From contig JAQFVV010000030.1 of assembly GCA_028023455.1 (NCBI GenBank), positions 2,252,501-2,316,500 of the forward strand: a stretch of DNA of 64,000 bases. Direction: 5' to 3'. The DNA comes from Epiperipatus broadwayi. Lineage: Eukaryota; Onychophora; Udeonychophora; Euonychophora; Peripatidae. A program made the position numbers and the translations under genes. This document shows, one piece after another, positions 12,505-23,300 of the stretch. Within the stretch, counting starts at the first letter, position 1, and each line of letters begins with the position of its first letter. A model generated the notes under the pieces. It searched no databases. It saw only the letters and a list, made by a program, of their open reading frames with translations, and had not been told where the DNA came from.

Positions 12505-13060
12505 GATAATTTTTGTCATATTCTTAGGACTTTGTACTTCTCTGCTTGAATGAATATAATATTTAAATCTAATGTGCTTTATGCAAATTTATTTAAATGC
12601 TTCATTTTTTTTAGTGGATCACATGTGTCTTTATTATTTATTTCATGTGGGTCTATTGCAATTATCCAAGCCTCTTTAACTGTATGCTTTCTATCTTCTC
12701 TTTCTGTACAAACTATTTTAGCCTCAGCATAAATATCTATATAAATGAGCAAAAAAGAATGATAAGTATAGATTGATATTTTTGAAATGTGAAAGTGAAT
12801 TGGGTCATGCATTTGACTTGACAACTGCTAAAATAGTTTGTGCAGAAAGAGAAAATAGAAAGTACAAGGTTAAAGAGGCTTGTTTAATTGAAAACACCCA
12901 TACACAATAAATAAAAAAGAGATACATGTTTTGCTATCAAAAAAATGGAACATTTAAATCAAGTTGCATTAGGCATACTAAATTTAAATATTATATAGAT
13001 GCAAACAAAGAAGTTCGAGTGCTAGGAATATGACAAGAATTGTTGAAAGCATACAAAGCA
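12505..13060. pseudogene. Inverted pair of PLE-like endonuclease C-terminal scraps
   Basis: The left copy (minus strand, about 12505-12735) reads AKIVCTEREDRKHTVKEA then IINN-like residues. The right copy (plus, about 12829-13060) reads AKIVCAERENRKYKVKEA. The two share most residues although the DNA is clearly diverged, and they read outward from a 95-base centre. Charged RK..KEA..I followed by IN is typical of the C-terminal end of the GIY-YIG domain in Penelope-like elements. Each copy is only 40-60 codons and has stops. The family call is an inference; the shared protein signal is seen directly. Confidence 0.5.
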
Positions 13061-13433
13061 AATAATAAATAATTGTAAACTATAGTACCTTTTCTGAATA
13101 AATGTTTGAACATTTACATAGATATTATAATAAGCTCAAGAAAAGAGAAAATATATATTTTGAGTTAATGAAATGATTAATAAATTGCATAAAGAACAAA
13201 GTGAAATAATGTAAATAATGAAGAAAATAAATGAAAAGCATAAAAGTGACCTAAAAAGAGATAAGATAAATTTAAGATGATTGTAGGTTACATGATTACC
13301 ATCTCTTATACTAGCACATAATTGTTTATAAACAAGGCAAAACTCTCCATATGGTAGTACCACCCTGTGCCAACCGGAGTAATCAATGGATGCCAGAAGG
13401 CTTGTGCATAAAATCCCTATCTAATGCCTACTC

Positions 13434-13491
13434 ATCCAATATCCCCAGACTAGTTTCTGGCTTATGGCCTTCATCAGTGAGGAGCTTTGAA
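13434..13491 (-). ncRNA. Hammerhead ribozyme, type I (family A)
   Basis: On the minus strand: CTGATGA (complement of 13471-13477), A, GGC-CATAA-GCC hairpin, A, GAAA, palindromic ACTAGT, and cleavage base C (complement of 13448). Stem I pairs TCCTCA with TGGGGA (six pairs with one G-U), followed by an internal loop and an outer helix of four pairs (ATTC/GGAT, including one G-U). All invariant core bases are present. This is among the best-preserved family A copies. Confidence 0.75.
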
Positions 13492-13576
13492 TCTGAGAGC
13501 ATTGCACCTAGATCTTAGAATCTAATTAAGTAGAGATAAAAGGTGGTTGCTGGAGGGTTGCATGCAGTGCTCTCAG

Positions 13577-13635
13577 ATCCAAAGCTCCTCACTGACAAAG
13601 GCTACAAGTCAGAAACTAGTCAGGATATCGGATAA
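13577..13635 (+). ncRNA. Hammerhead ribozyme, decayed core (family A)
   Basis: Core reads CTGACAA (13592-13598): the invariant G8 is replaced by A. Hairpin GGCTACAAGTC, GAAA (13612-13615) and CTAGTC ending 13621 follow. Loss of G8 predicts no or weak cleavage. It is the partner of the minus-strand copy in the same element. Confidence 0.6.
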
Positions 13636-13749
13636 GTAGGCATTAGATAGGGATTTTATGCACAAGCCTTCTGGTATCCATTGATTACTCTGGTTGGAAC
13701 AGGTTGGCACTACTGTATGGAGAGTTTTGCCTTGTTTATGATTGTAGAT

Positions 13750-14149
13750 CAATTGAAAGATTCCATAGAAAAATAAGATTTTAAAAACAACTTAAAGATC
13801 AGAAAAGTGTATTCAAAAATATTTGGATAACATAATACTAACTTAGAATTGTCAATCAATCAATATACTGCATTAAAAAAATGAATAAAATTACTATTAA
13901 AAAATATGATTTATTTAAATGTTTTTAAACATTGAAATGTCAATGATCACAAAAAAGGCTTTGGTTTATTTGTTGATTATATAAATTTATTGGTCCTTAT
14001 TGTTAGTGATATTACATTGACATATTATCCTTCTGACTTACTTCTTAACCACCAAGATATTAACATTCTTTGATTAAAGAGCTGACATTTAGAATAAGAT
14101 TATTTTTTTAGCAATAAATTTAACCTAAAAAAAAATTCAAAACATATTA
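13750..14149. other. AT-rich non-coding stretch
   Basis: No gene or repeat recognised. Confidence 0.5.
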
Positions 14150-14720
14150 TTTATATAGCATGATGTTTTTATACATTATAATAATAACATAGCTTACTCC
14201 ACTGCACATATGCTTTACAGATCAAATGAATTATAATGAATACTCTACTTTCCAAGCACAAGATAAAGTCTTTTTAAAAGATAGAATGGATCACTCTATT
14301 TTTTTCACCCAAGCTATATATATCAGCCAATCTGACACATTTGGAACTGAGAGCATGAAGATTTAATTAATCACTTTAAATTACTTATAATATGATTTTT
14401 GTCAATGACGCTTGCAAAATTTTACAATTTATGATATGTCATTATCATGTGAAAACTTAAAGATTTGTAAATATTTAATTTATATAGTGCGATATTTTTA
14501 TAAATTATAATAATGTAGCTTATTCCACTGCACCTACGCTCTCAGTTCCAAATACTTCAGATTTGCCTATACATATAGTTTAGGTGAAAATGATACAGTG
14601 ATCCATTCTATCATTTAAAAAGACTTTATCTTGTGTTTGGAAAGGAGAGTATTCATTATAATTTGTTCAATCTGTAAAGTATATGTGCAGTGAAGAAAGC
14701 TACATTATTATAAAACATAT
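14150..14720. repeat. Foldback element with internal direct repeat
   Basis: The left part (about 14185-14330) is the reverse complement of the right part (about 14575-14715), for example GATAAAGTCTTTTTAAAAGA against TTTAAAAAGACTTTATC. In addition, 14150-14215 and 14478-14535 are direct copies (ATTATAATAATAACATAGCTTA and a close variant before CCACTGCACMTAYGCT). So the centre holds a second, same-strand copy of one end. A single arm occurs alone near 56815-56855. Class unknown. Confidence 0.65.
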
Positions 14721-15513
14721 TCTATAATATAAAATATTCACATTAGTTTAATAAAAATCTATTATATTTTAAATGTTAAAAATGGTTCTATTGAATTTAT
14801 TTTTTATTAAGTATTGATGTCAAGTCAATTTTAAATTGTGATTATCATAAAAGTTGCATTTATGATTCTGTCATGCAGGTAGACCTTTAAGCATTTTCCT
14901 TTACTGTAATGATGAAAGGACCTACTTTCTTATCACATTTTTCTTTACCATCACCTTTCTAAGCATTAAACTCTTTTCCAATGAAATAAGACAATTTCAT
15001 TCATAAAACTTATTCAGATTAATTCATTTGAATGTTTTCTTCATGCCTATTTTAAATTAACAAGTTTTATTCTGCTTTATTTATCAAGTATGCTTGTGGT
15101 TTAGACCTGTAGAGGTCCCTACCTTCGCATTTTCACATGCATATTGCAATCTAAGAATTAATAATAACAATGATATCAAATTTTAAACTACAGTCAGTTC
15201 CTTGATTGATTGTTAGTGAATGATCCAAACAAAAAAAAGTTATCAACATCTAAAGTCGACAACTTTTATAATTTTACATTACATTGTAGCTAATTAGTTG
15301 TGTCTATACCTTTTGTTTTATTTTGTTATTTAACTTTTGTAACATAAAATTTCAGGTCTTATTTAAGCTAATAACATCATCATCTCCTTAAACTTAGTTG
15401 TTTATGTTTTTTACTTTTAATTCCAAATCTACCTTTTCTTCAATCTGTTGTTTCTTATTAAACATTTAGAGCTAAAATCATAATAATAATATATAGCCAT
15501 GATATGATAATAT
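14721..15513. other. AT-rich stretch with one dispersed repeat (family E)
   Basis: No gene. Positions about 15089-15160 (CTTGTGGTTTAGACCTGTAG ...) recur at about 42537-42605 (plus) and 46850-46910 (minus, CTGCAGGTCTTAACCACAAG). This is a short dispersed repeat of about 70 bases of unknown type. Confidence 0.5.
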
Positions 15514-15700
15514 GTTGGACTATTTTTATCAGTTATCATTAAATGTTGAATGTCTAGAAATTTTTAAACTTCATTTAAACTTTTCTTAATACAAACAACT
15601 GATAGTAATAACACATAAGTTAGTAGATAACACAGGTTAGTAGATTACACATCTTAAGTGATATTATTCTTTGTTCTTCTTCAATTGTTGCTTGCCTAAA
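15514..15700 (-). repeat. SINE-like family D fragment
   Basis: Matches the tail part of family D (TTGGACTATTTTTATC, TTGAATGT, TAGTAATAACACA, TTCTTCTTCAATTGTTGC) in minus orientation. It lacks the tRNA-like head. The LINE 3' end follows directly, and another piece of D tail (CATCATCACAAACCTTCAGG) appears at about 16335, which suggests the LINE interrupts the repeat. Confidence 0.5.
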
Positions 15701-15708
15701 CAGTGACA

Positions 15709-16275
15709 TTCAACTGGGAAGCCTACAAACAATTAAATCAAAACATAGCAGCCTCACCCAGTATTCTGCAAATCACAAATAAAAAAATCATCACCAAATT
15801 CTGACACTGGAATCTTGAACCCAAGTTCCTTGACTTTATTATCAAATTAAACATAGAAACCCTCTCTAATAAACACTTGCTTGCTTATAGAAGATACTCT
15901 AACATAGACCCCAACTATCAGCTTTGCCTTAAAGATGAATAAACCATAATTCATGCCTTATTTCAATGTGAAAGACTGCAAATTCTTAGAAACTTTATCA
16001 GATCCATTACTAAAGCCAATGGTCACTGGATGTATACCTGTATGGAAAGTTTAAATATTATCAGGAGAATGAAACAGAGATACAAGGCCCTGGCTCCTCC
16101 TGACATTCATGCAGCAGCATGGAACCTTTTCATATTACCCACAGGCTGCTAACTTTGGACAGAGAATGCTCTCCAGACTGTTACTACATCTTATCCATAT
16201 GGTCAAACCTTATGTTAATCACTATTATGTTTTACTGTTGTAACCACAAACCTTAATAAAGTTTTTTTTTAAAAA
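15709..16275 (+). pseudogene. LINE 3' end: reverse transcriptase C-terminal zinc knuckle with polyA tail
   Basis: A single frame from 15709 to the TAA at 16150 gives 147 codons with two internal stops. It contains LCLKDE then a stop then TIIHALFQCERLQILRNF, matching the CxxC-ET-HALFxC knuckle near the C-terminus of several non-LTR RT proteins (L1/Tx1- and I-like). The first cysteine pair is reduced to one. Past the stop is a short 3' untranslated part with AATAAA at 16255-16260, then a T-run and an A-run. It is 5' truncated and dead. The clade cannot be fixed without alignment. Confidence 0.7.
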
Positions 16276-16379
16276 AAAAAAATAAATAATAAAAGATGAT
16301 GAAAATATTCTAAAATATTATAATATTTAAAATACCATCATCACAAACCTTCAGGCAAATAATAATGTGTAGTCCTGTA

Positions 16380-18379
16380 AAATGAAACCTTTTTTATATA
16401 ATCTGGTTAGATAGTTACTTGCTTATAATGTATATAAAGGAATATGTTAATCCTTTTTCTCACAGAATATTCTTTAAAATTAACATTCTCTGTATTAAAT
16501 TCAAGTTTTACTGATAATGCTGATAAAATAAACAATTATATATAAAACATTAAAGTTTCAATTTTAAAAATTATATATATTTTTGTTTAATTATATTTAA
16601 GGCAAGTCATTTTAGTTATTTATACTTAAAGTACGTAATGAAATGTATTCTATTTCTAAATTTTTTCACTCGATTTTAAAAGTACCTCGCAGATATACGA
16701 ATAATAATAACTCTATTTATCATGATAAATTTTATCAAGTTCCATAATTTTAAATATTATAATTTAAAAAAATTGTAAATTAACAGACATTTTTAACATA
16801 TCAAAATTTGAATTAAAGCCAAGGATAATATTTAATAAATGTCAGTTTTTTTTTCTATATGAATAAAACTATTTGATTTCATTGTTATCTGATAAACTTT
16901 TAAAATGTTTTGTTAATGACATCTGAAATCTTGTTTATCAGTTATTCTGATGCACTCATTGGTTGCTTTCTTTGACATCTCTCTGGAATAATAGTAATTT
17001 AAAACATCTGGTCATTGAAAAGCAGATATTGAATTTGTATTCTAAATTTAGATTTATGACTAACTGTACAAACATTCTCAAATTTAAAAAAAATATGTAT
17101 TGGAAACATCTACATTTTTAAAAATGAAATAATGTAAATGGATTAGTCCAAAGCCTTAAATACAGATCAAAGTTTTTAGGTGTATACTATTCAATTTTTT
17201 TAATTGCTTAATTAATTTTGTTGTCAGGGGTTGAATCCATTCTTATATTTCATATAATAAATATATATTGTTGATCAATCCACAGATATTTCTAGATCTT
17301 TAAGAACACCAGAGTGATTATAATTTTTGGTACCATAGTTTACTAAAGGTCTCAAATTTCAACATTCAAAAAATACTTCCAAAAACTAAATTAATGAATC
17401 TTGGTTATTTATAAATTTTCTTTATTGTTTTATGAATCTCAAACACCAGATAATATCATAATTTTTGTTAAAAATTAGAATGATAAGCAAACTGTTATAG
17501 TATTTTTTTTTACCGCGCCCTTTGAGAAATTCTCTTTAAAATCAATAAACTTTTTTGAAAAATAACATATAAATTCGTAGCTATATTGAAAGACATTTAA
17601 GATTTTAAATCATGGATTTGGTCAGTTTCTGATATAATTTTGCAGATTTTTTTTCTTTTTGTGACACTGGAATTTAATATATACTTTTAATTGCTCATAA
17701 AATAAAATTACATTATTATTTTTTGATTGGACAAAATAAAACAAAAAAGTACTTTATTACTTTAAAATGTAACTAGAAATATTACAAAATGATGTCAAAA
17801 TACCAGATTAAAAAAAAAAATTCTATTATTACATATAATGGATATGGATTTCGTTTATAGCAGTAGTCTTGTATTTACAAATATCAGTCCTTCTACCAGC
17901 TTATTCAGCAAACGGAACAAGAAAGACCAATTTTGCTAAAATAAATTCCATCTCGGTGTTCAATTTTAACTTTTCACTTTTAAAATAAATCTAAATATAA
18001 AATAATAATAACTAAATACTAATCATAACTTTAGTATTTTGATTTTTTTTTTTAAAGAAGCTGTCTACAATACATTTTTTTTAAAGAGCTTATGTCTAAT
18101 ATAAATAAATGAATAATCTATATTCTGACAACTCTTTTATTCCAGATATAATTATGGGAGAGCTTTTAAATTTTTTCAATCATACACCATTATTTTAGCA
18201 TGGTTGATATTTTTTTATTTGAATATAGACACATTTCATAGTAATAATAAACTCATAGAGTAAACAGAGTAATATAGGTAGATTATTTTTAAAAAATATA
18301 CCACCGTAAATACATATAATTTAATAAGATTAAGTGATACAAATATCATATTTTTATTATTTTAGTTGTATTTATATAT
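16380..18379. other. AT-rich non-coding stretch
   Basis: Two kilobases with no gene, RNA or repeat family I can recognise. Only A/T homopolymers and short imperfect repeats are visible. Confidence 0.5.
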
Positions 18380-18785
18380 ATTGGTCTATTTTCATCATCT
18401 AATATAAGTATTGAATGACTTTAGAAAAAATTAACTTTATTTAAATCTCTAAATACATTTAACTGCCAGTAATAGCACACAGGTTACTACATGCATGCAT
18501 TTTAAAAGGTATTATTCTACCCTCTTTTTTAGGTGTTACTGGCCTGACCAGTGACAATACTAGCATGGAAATTGAACCTGGATGCTTAAATTCTTCAATA
18601 GTAAATTTTAAGCTCATGTTCTAACCAACTGAGCCATCCTGCCAAAGGCAACAGTCAGTAGAAATTTCATATACTTATCTACGAGGTTCCTCTTGATTTC
18701 TCTTCTTTTTCCTAAGAGCAAAGTTGATTAGAGTTTTCATACATTATGTGTAGTCACACTAGGTTGATTTATGGGATTGTTTGCC
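18380..18785 (-). repeat. tRNA-derived SINE-like element, family D (left copy)
   Basis: On the minus strand a tRNA-like head runs about 18645 to 18555: A-box TGGCTCAGTTGG (complement of 18625-18636) and B-box GGTTCAATTT (complement of 18568-18577), spaced as in RNA polymerase III promoters. Upstream is a leader with CACACTAGG; downstream are TGGTCAGGCCAGTAACACC and a tail with TAGTAATAACACA-like words reversed. An inverted second copy follows at 19190-19495. Named family D here; it does not match a SINE I know by name. Confidence 0.65.
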
Positions 18786-19189
18786 ATTGTCATGTGAGCA
18801 GCTTCTTTAAATTTTTTTCTTTGTACCTTCTCTATCCATTATTTTTATATTTCCTCAATTGAACATGTTTACTGGTACATACATAGTCTGATATTGTAGA
18901 CACATGTTTTCTCTCTTCTAATCATCACTCTGTATTCTTGGAAAAAAATTTCAATGGGATGACTGATTTCACCAACAACTTCCACATTCACCTGATATTT
19001 CATAGATGGAGTTTTTTCTTTTCACCATTTCAAGTTTAGGCTTTGTAGATTTTAGAATTCCTTATAGTGTGGTATGGCTGATGTTATAATAATTATAGAT
19101 TTTTCTTAATTTGTCTGCTTTTTTAATGTGTATGGTTACATTACAGTACCAATATTTGTTTTTTCTTTTGATTGTTTTTTGTTGTTGTC
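18786..19189. other. Spacer between two inverted family D copies
   Basis: No gene. It separates the minus-strand and plus-strand SINE-like copies and does not match the spacer of the equivalent pair at 22.9 kb beyond the leader. Confidence 0.45.
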
Positions 19190-19495
19190 CATTTAAGGTT
19201 AGATCATTAACTTAAAATTCACTATTCAAGAATCTAGCAGTCCAGGTTTGATTCTCAAGCTGGTACTGTCACTGGTCATACCAGCAACACCCGAAGAAGA
19301 GGGAAGAATAATATCTCTTGAAACATTGTGCATATACTAGACTGTGTGCTATTACTAACAGTTGAATGTATTAGGAATATTTAAATAAAATTAATTTTTT
19401 TACTTATATTAGATGAAGGAAGTAATTCACTAATTAAGTCCAATTAAAATATCATCACAAAGCTTCAGGAAAACACAATGTCAATTCTAGTTTGA
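19190..19495 (+). repeat. SINE-like element, family D (right copy)
   Basis: Plus-strand copy with a weakened tRNA-like head (GTCCAGGTTTGATTCTCAAG as B-box region), then CACTGGTCATACCAGCAACA, then CCGAAGAAGAGGGAAG and a hairpin ending CTCTTGAAACATTG. The hairpin AGAGG/CTCT lies between CGAAGA and GAAAC, in the same order as the hammerhead families. The tail ends near CATCACAAAGCTTCAGG. It forms a long inverted repeat with 18380-18660. Confidence 0.62.
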
Positions 19496-20180
19496 GAATT
19501 TCTCTATTTAATTTGTAATATATATTCATATTGTACTATTATTGGAAGTATACCAAAGAGACACAATGGACCGTAAATGAAATATTTTGTTTGAATTAAG
19601 GAAAACTCTGAACTAAATGCTATCGGTTATCTTCATTATTATCTCTGTTGTCTTCATATATTGTACTTCTCTCTTTGAATTAACTAACACTAACTAAAGA
19701 TGTAAATTGTTAAAGAACCATTGAAAGAAGGACTTTATTATACTCTCAACAAATTACATTCTTTAATTCATATTGAAATATTATTGGAAGTAGGCTGAAG
19801 AGATACAAGGGATTGTCAATGAAATATTTTGTTTGATGGACATTTATTTAAACCTATTTTGCTAAATAAATTATAATAAACAACAAGAAATTTTAATACC
19901 TCTTGTCCATGTTCTTTCACATCAATTGTATTAGTGCACTAGTCTACAGGAATTTTATGCCTCCTGAGCTATGCTTGGCGTAACCAAGCCCTCATAATAA
20001 GGTTGTAGTGAGCGGGAACTCTAGTGGCACTTTTTGGGAACCTCAAACCTTGAAATTTCTATATGTTTCCAGTCTCTATGATGCGACATCCTCTGATGAG
20101 CAGGAAATATTATTGTAGGATTGGTAAAATTAAACATTGAGTGAAATCAATCTTTGTTTGCTTCCTGCAATATGCTCATT
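19496..20180. other. Non-coding stretch with a slightly GC-richer patch
   Basis: No gene. The words ATTATTGGAAGTA occur twice (about 19540 and 19780), each followed by a similar AGAGACAC/AGAGATAC stretch and TGAAATATTTTGTTTGA, giving an approximate 240-base direct repeat. The patch 19970-20120 is GC-richer (TATGCTTGGCGTAACC) and unrecognised. Confidence 0.45.
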
Positions 20181-20345
20181 GGGAAATAAGACTGACCAAG
20201 CAGAAGGTGTAAAAGGGTTTGTATTACAATATGTTGGAGCTCATTTATCTTTTTCTCATAAATGTGATCATGGGTATCAGTTGTATAAGATGGAGTGGAT
20301 GAATAAAGGGAGCTTGAAAGTCTGAGTTCAAATCCTCTAATTACA
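20181..20345 (+). repeat. Family B right arm, solo
   Basis: Ends GCTTGAAAGTCTGAGTTC, with upstream TGTGATCATGGGTATCAGTT as in the family B copy at 43 kb. No partner arm is present. The 62-codon frame over it has no support. Confidence 0.6.
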
Positions 20346-20713
20346 TCTAGTTTAAAAGTATATATAATATTATTGTATTCAAATATTATTATTTAAAAAG
20401 TAATATATAACTCCCCACCACCCAATATCAATGTAATTTTGCTTTGCAATGTAGAAAGATATTTTGTTTGTACATATGTGGCAAGCTGCCTTTTAAAGTA
20501 TTAGTAATTTCTTTTAATTCGTCAGCTTACTGTAATTTTAATTAATCTGCTCTAATGTTATTGCCTATTCTTTGTTATCATATTTTTTTTACTTTTCTTA
20601 TGTGATTATCACATCTTTAAGATTAAGATCTATGTGCAACACTTATATGAGGTAAATCACCTTGAATGATTTATTGGCCACATCATTGCTATCGAATTCA
20701 ATGAGAAGCATAT
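20346..20713. other. AT-rich spacer before the hAT-like element
   Basis: No gene or repeat recognised between the solo family B arm and the target duplication of the hAT-like element. Confidence 0.45.
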
Positions 20714-21681
20714 ATGTAGAGCAGGGATGTGGAAACTTTTTTCTGTCAATAGCCATTATATAATATTGTTTGTGTGTCATAAAAATTATCACTTAAACAT
20801 TAACCTGCTATATATGATCAAAAAATTAATTAATTTACTCCTAATCATTAGTGGTAGGCAACCTTTTCAACTGGCATGCTAATTTCAACTTCCTTTTTTA
20901 AATGAGAACTATATTTTTGCAGGAATTTAAAAAAAAAGTAACATCATTATTATTAATGATTGGACAACATTTAATGACAATTTTTCCAATCCATCTTGTA
21001 ACTAACTATTAATGACATATTTATATGATTAAATTTTTTTATGTTCTAGATAGATTAATTTTAGGTACTGTTTTATTAGCCTCGGGTTAAAATAACAGTT
21101 CTTTATTTTACAGCAGTTAGGATAACAGTCTCTTATAAACTCCCTTCAGAAAATGATTTCAAATTTTTTGCTTTTTTTGTATTTACAAGTTGTTTTCACA
21201 GCATATTCTGATTTGTTTATCAGCTGCTTTCTATTTTGATGTCTTTCTTCTTTAAGAATTTTATTGTAATCAGATTTTTTAATAAATAGTGTCTCTTAAT
21301 ATTGTTTTTTATTAACTGAAATACATTACAATTCTATCAGCCACATTGATTTATTATTCTTTCTGTAAAAAAAAAATATGTATTGGTTTATTTCTTTTGA
21401 AATGTACAATTTTCTGTGGCAATATTTTTACCTTGCATAATACAGACATTCTAATTTTTAAAAAAAAACTAAATGCAATATAATAATAAAATAAAGTAAA
21501 ATTTTGGTTAGGCAGGATTGGTGTTAAACCACTAAACATCACATGATCACCATCTCATGCTAGCACATAACTGTTAGTAAACAGGCAAAAACTTTCCATA
21601 TAGTATGCCACCTTGTGCTAACCAGAGTGATCAATGGATGCCAGAAGGCTTGTGCATAAAATCCCTATCTTGTGCCTACTA

Positions 21682-21741
21682 ATCCAAAATCCCCAGACTA
21701 GTTTCTGGCTTGTGGCCTTCATCAGTGAAGAGCCTTAGATC
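21682..21741 (-). ncRNA. Hammerhead ribozyme, type I (family A)
   Basis: Minus strand: CTGATGA (complement of 21719-21725), A, GGC-CACAA-GCC hairpin, A, GAAA, ACTAGT and cleavage base C (complement of 21696). Stem I pairs TCTTCA with TGGGGA through four Watson-Crick and two G-U pairs, then an internal loop and an outer helix. The change of the C in TCCTCA to T keeps pairing as G-U. Core invariant bases are intact. Confidence 0.72.
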
Positions 21742-21925
21742 TGAGAGCACCACACCTAGATCTTAGGATCTAATGCAACCCTCCAGCAGCCATCTTTTAT
21801 CTCTACTTCACTACAAAACTATGAGAATAAAATTGAAAACACAGTAATATTTTAAATTTAAGCGTAATAGCTTATATAGTCATATGGGTTGCATTAGATC
21901 CTAATATCTAGGTGCAGTGCTCTCA

Positions 21926-21985
21926 GATCCAAGGCTCCTCACTGATAATGGCCACAAGCCAGAAACTAGTCTGGGGTATTAGATG
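21926..21985 (+). ncRNA. Hammerhead ribozyme, decayed core (family A)
   Basis: Core CTGATAA (21942-21948): G8 is replaced by A, as in the plus-strand copy at 13.6 kb. GGC-CACAA-GCC, GAAA (21962-21965), and CTAGTC ending at 21971 follow, with intact stem I. Cleavage is unlikely. Confidence 0.6.
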
Positions 21986-22160
21986 AGTAGGAACTAGATA
22001 GGGATTTTATGCACAAGCTTTCTGGCATCCAATGATTACTCTGGTTAGCATGAGGTGGCACTACTATATGGAGAGTTTTTGCCTGTTTGCAAACAGTTAT
22101 GTGCTAGCTTGAGATGGTGATCATGTGGTGTTTAGTGGTTTAACACCAATTCTGCCTCAT

Positions 22161-22565
22161 AGGATAATGGTGGCTATGGTTGTTAAAGAGCGAAAGTCAC
22201 CAAAATGTATGGGTGCTGAATTGAGTTCAGACCCATATGACTATATAAGCTATTGAGCTTAGATTAAAAATATTACTGTGTTTTCAATTTCATTCTCATA
22301 GTTTTGTAGTGAAGTAGAGATAAAAGGTGGCTGTTGGAGGGTTGCATTAAAGGTGGCTGCTGGAGGGTTGCATTAGATCCTAAGATCTAGGTGCAGTGCT
22401 CTCAGATCCAATGCTCCTCACTGATGAAGGCCACATGCCAGAAAGTAGTCTGGGGATATTAGATGAGTAGTCACTAGATAGGGATTTTATGCACAAGCTT
22501 TCTGGCATCCATTGATTACTCTGGTTAGCACAAGGTGGCACTACTATATGGAAAATTTTGATGTT
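22161..22565 (+). mobile_element. Family A unit, single orientation, with hammerhead
   Basis: Runs from GGTGGCTATGGTTGTTAAAG (about 22171) through a 28-base tandem duplication (GGTGGCTGTTGGAGGG / GGTGGCTGCTGGAGGG near 22325-22370) and the hammerhead to ACTATATGGAAAATTTTG. It aligns with 4690-5060, so both show the same unit of about 400 bases. It is truncated at its right end. Confidence 0.62.
22416..22464 (+). ncRNA. Hammerhead ribozyme, nearly intact core (family A)
   Basis: CTGATGA at 22431-22437, hairpin GGCCACATGCC, GAAA 22441-22444, then GTAGTC with cleavage base at 22450. The C to G change turns stem III ACTAGT into AGTAGT and weakens it. Stem I TCCTCA/TGGGGA and the outer helix remain. 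Confidence 0.65.
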
Positions 22566-22616
22566 TTTCTTTTTTGCTAGGTCTGAAAAAATCACTATAA
22601 AAACAAATAAAAGACC

Positions 22617-23300
22617 CTCAGTGTTTTCCTGAAGATTTGTGATGATGGTATTCTAATTGTACTTTTATATTGGACTATTTCCAATATAAATATTCCAAAT
22701 ACATTCAATAGTAATAACACATCGAACAAGTTAGTATATGCACAATGTTTCAATAGGTATTATTATTCTCTCTTCTTCAGGTATTGCTGGCCTGACCAGT
22801 GACAGTACTAGTATGGGATTCGAAACTGGGTCCTTAGATTCTTGAATATTGAATTTTAAGGTAATGCAAAAAATCCCATAAGCCAACCTAGTGTGACTAT
22901 ATATAATGTATGGAAACCACTAATCAACTTTACTCTTAGGAAAAAGTGGAGAAATCAGAAGGAACCTCATAAATAAGTATATGAAGTTTTTACTGATTGT
23001 TGTCTTTGGCAGGATGGTTCCGTTGGTTAGACTGATACCTTAAAATTCAATACTCAAGAATCTAAGGATCCAGGTTTAAATCCCATGCTAATACTGTCAT
23101 TGGTCAGGCCAGCAACACCCGAAGAAGAGGAGAGAATAATACCTCTCAAAACATTGGGCATATACTAACGGTTTTATGTGTGTTTACTAACAGTTGAATG
23201 TATTTGGAATATTTAATTAAAGTTAAATTTTTCTAAAGACATTCAATAAACATATTAGATAATGAAAATAGTCCAATACAAAAAGGCATTCAGCATCATC
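22617..23300. repeat. Inverted pair of family D SINE-like elements
   Basis: The minus copy spans about 22617-22865 (TTCTTCAGGTATTGCTGGCC, then GGGATTCGAAACTGGG). The plus copy spans about 22870-23290 with leader TAGTGTGACTATATATAATG, A-box region TGGTTCCGTTGGTTAGA, B-box GGTTTAAATCCC, CACCCGAAGAAGAGGAGAG, and a tail with TTGAATGTATTTGGAATATT. The pair sits inside the hAT-like element. The plus copy shows the fullest leader plus head plus tail order. Confidence 0.62.

Larger units (their letters stand above)
13277..13749. mobile_element. Family A element with two opposed hammerheads and 12-bp target duplication
   Basis: The body 13289-13737 consists of two family A arms facing each other, each with a hammerhead (separate entries), joined through TCTAATTAAGTAGAG near 13520. 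Ends read ACATGATTACCATCTC on the left and AGTTTTGCCTTGTTT on the right, so the right end is truncated. Flanks 13277-13288 (ATGATTGTAGGT) and 13738-13749 (ATGATTGTAGAT) match at 11 of 12 bases. This is the clearest case of a full double-ribozyme element with its duplication. Confidence 0.78.
21525..22160. mobile_element. Family A element with two opposed hammerheads, inside the hAT-like element
   Basis: The ends are extended inverted repeats: TTGGTGTTAAACCACTAAAC on the left and its complement (GTTTAGTGGTTTAACACCAA) on the right near 22132-22151. Each arm carries a hammerhead (separate entries). The element lies close to a second, partial unit at 22160-22565. No target duplication was found because of the adjoining copy. 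Confidence 0.65.

Noticed and set aside
20070-20135. Possible hammerhead around CTCTGATGAGCAGGAAATATT
   Set aside because: CTGATGA and GAAA are only four bases apart, so stem II cannot form properly, and the best stem I pairing (ATCCT/AGGAT) does not leave a valid cleavage triplet.
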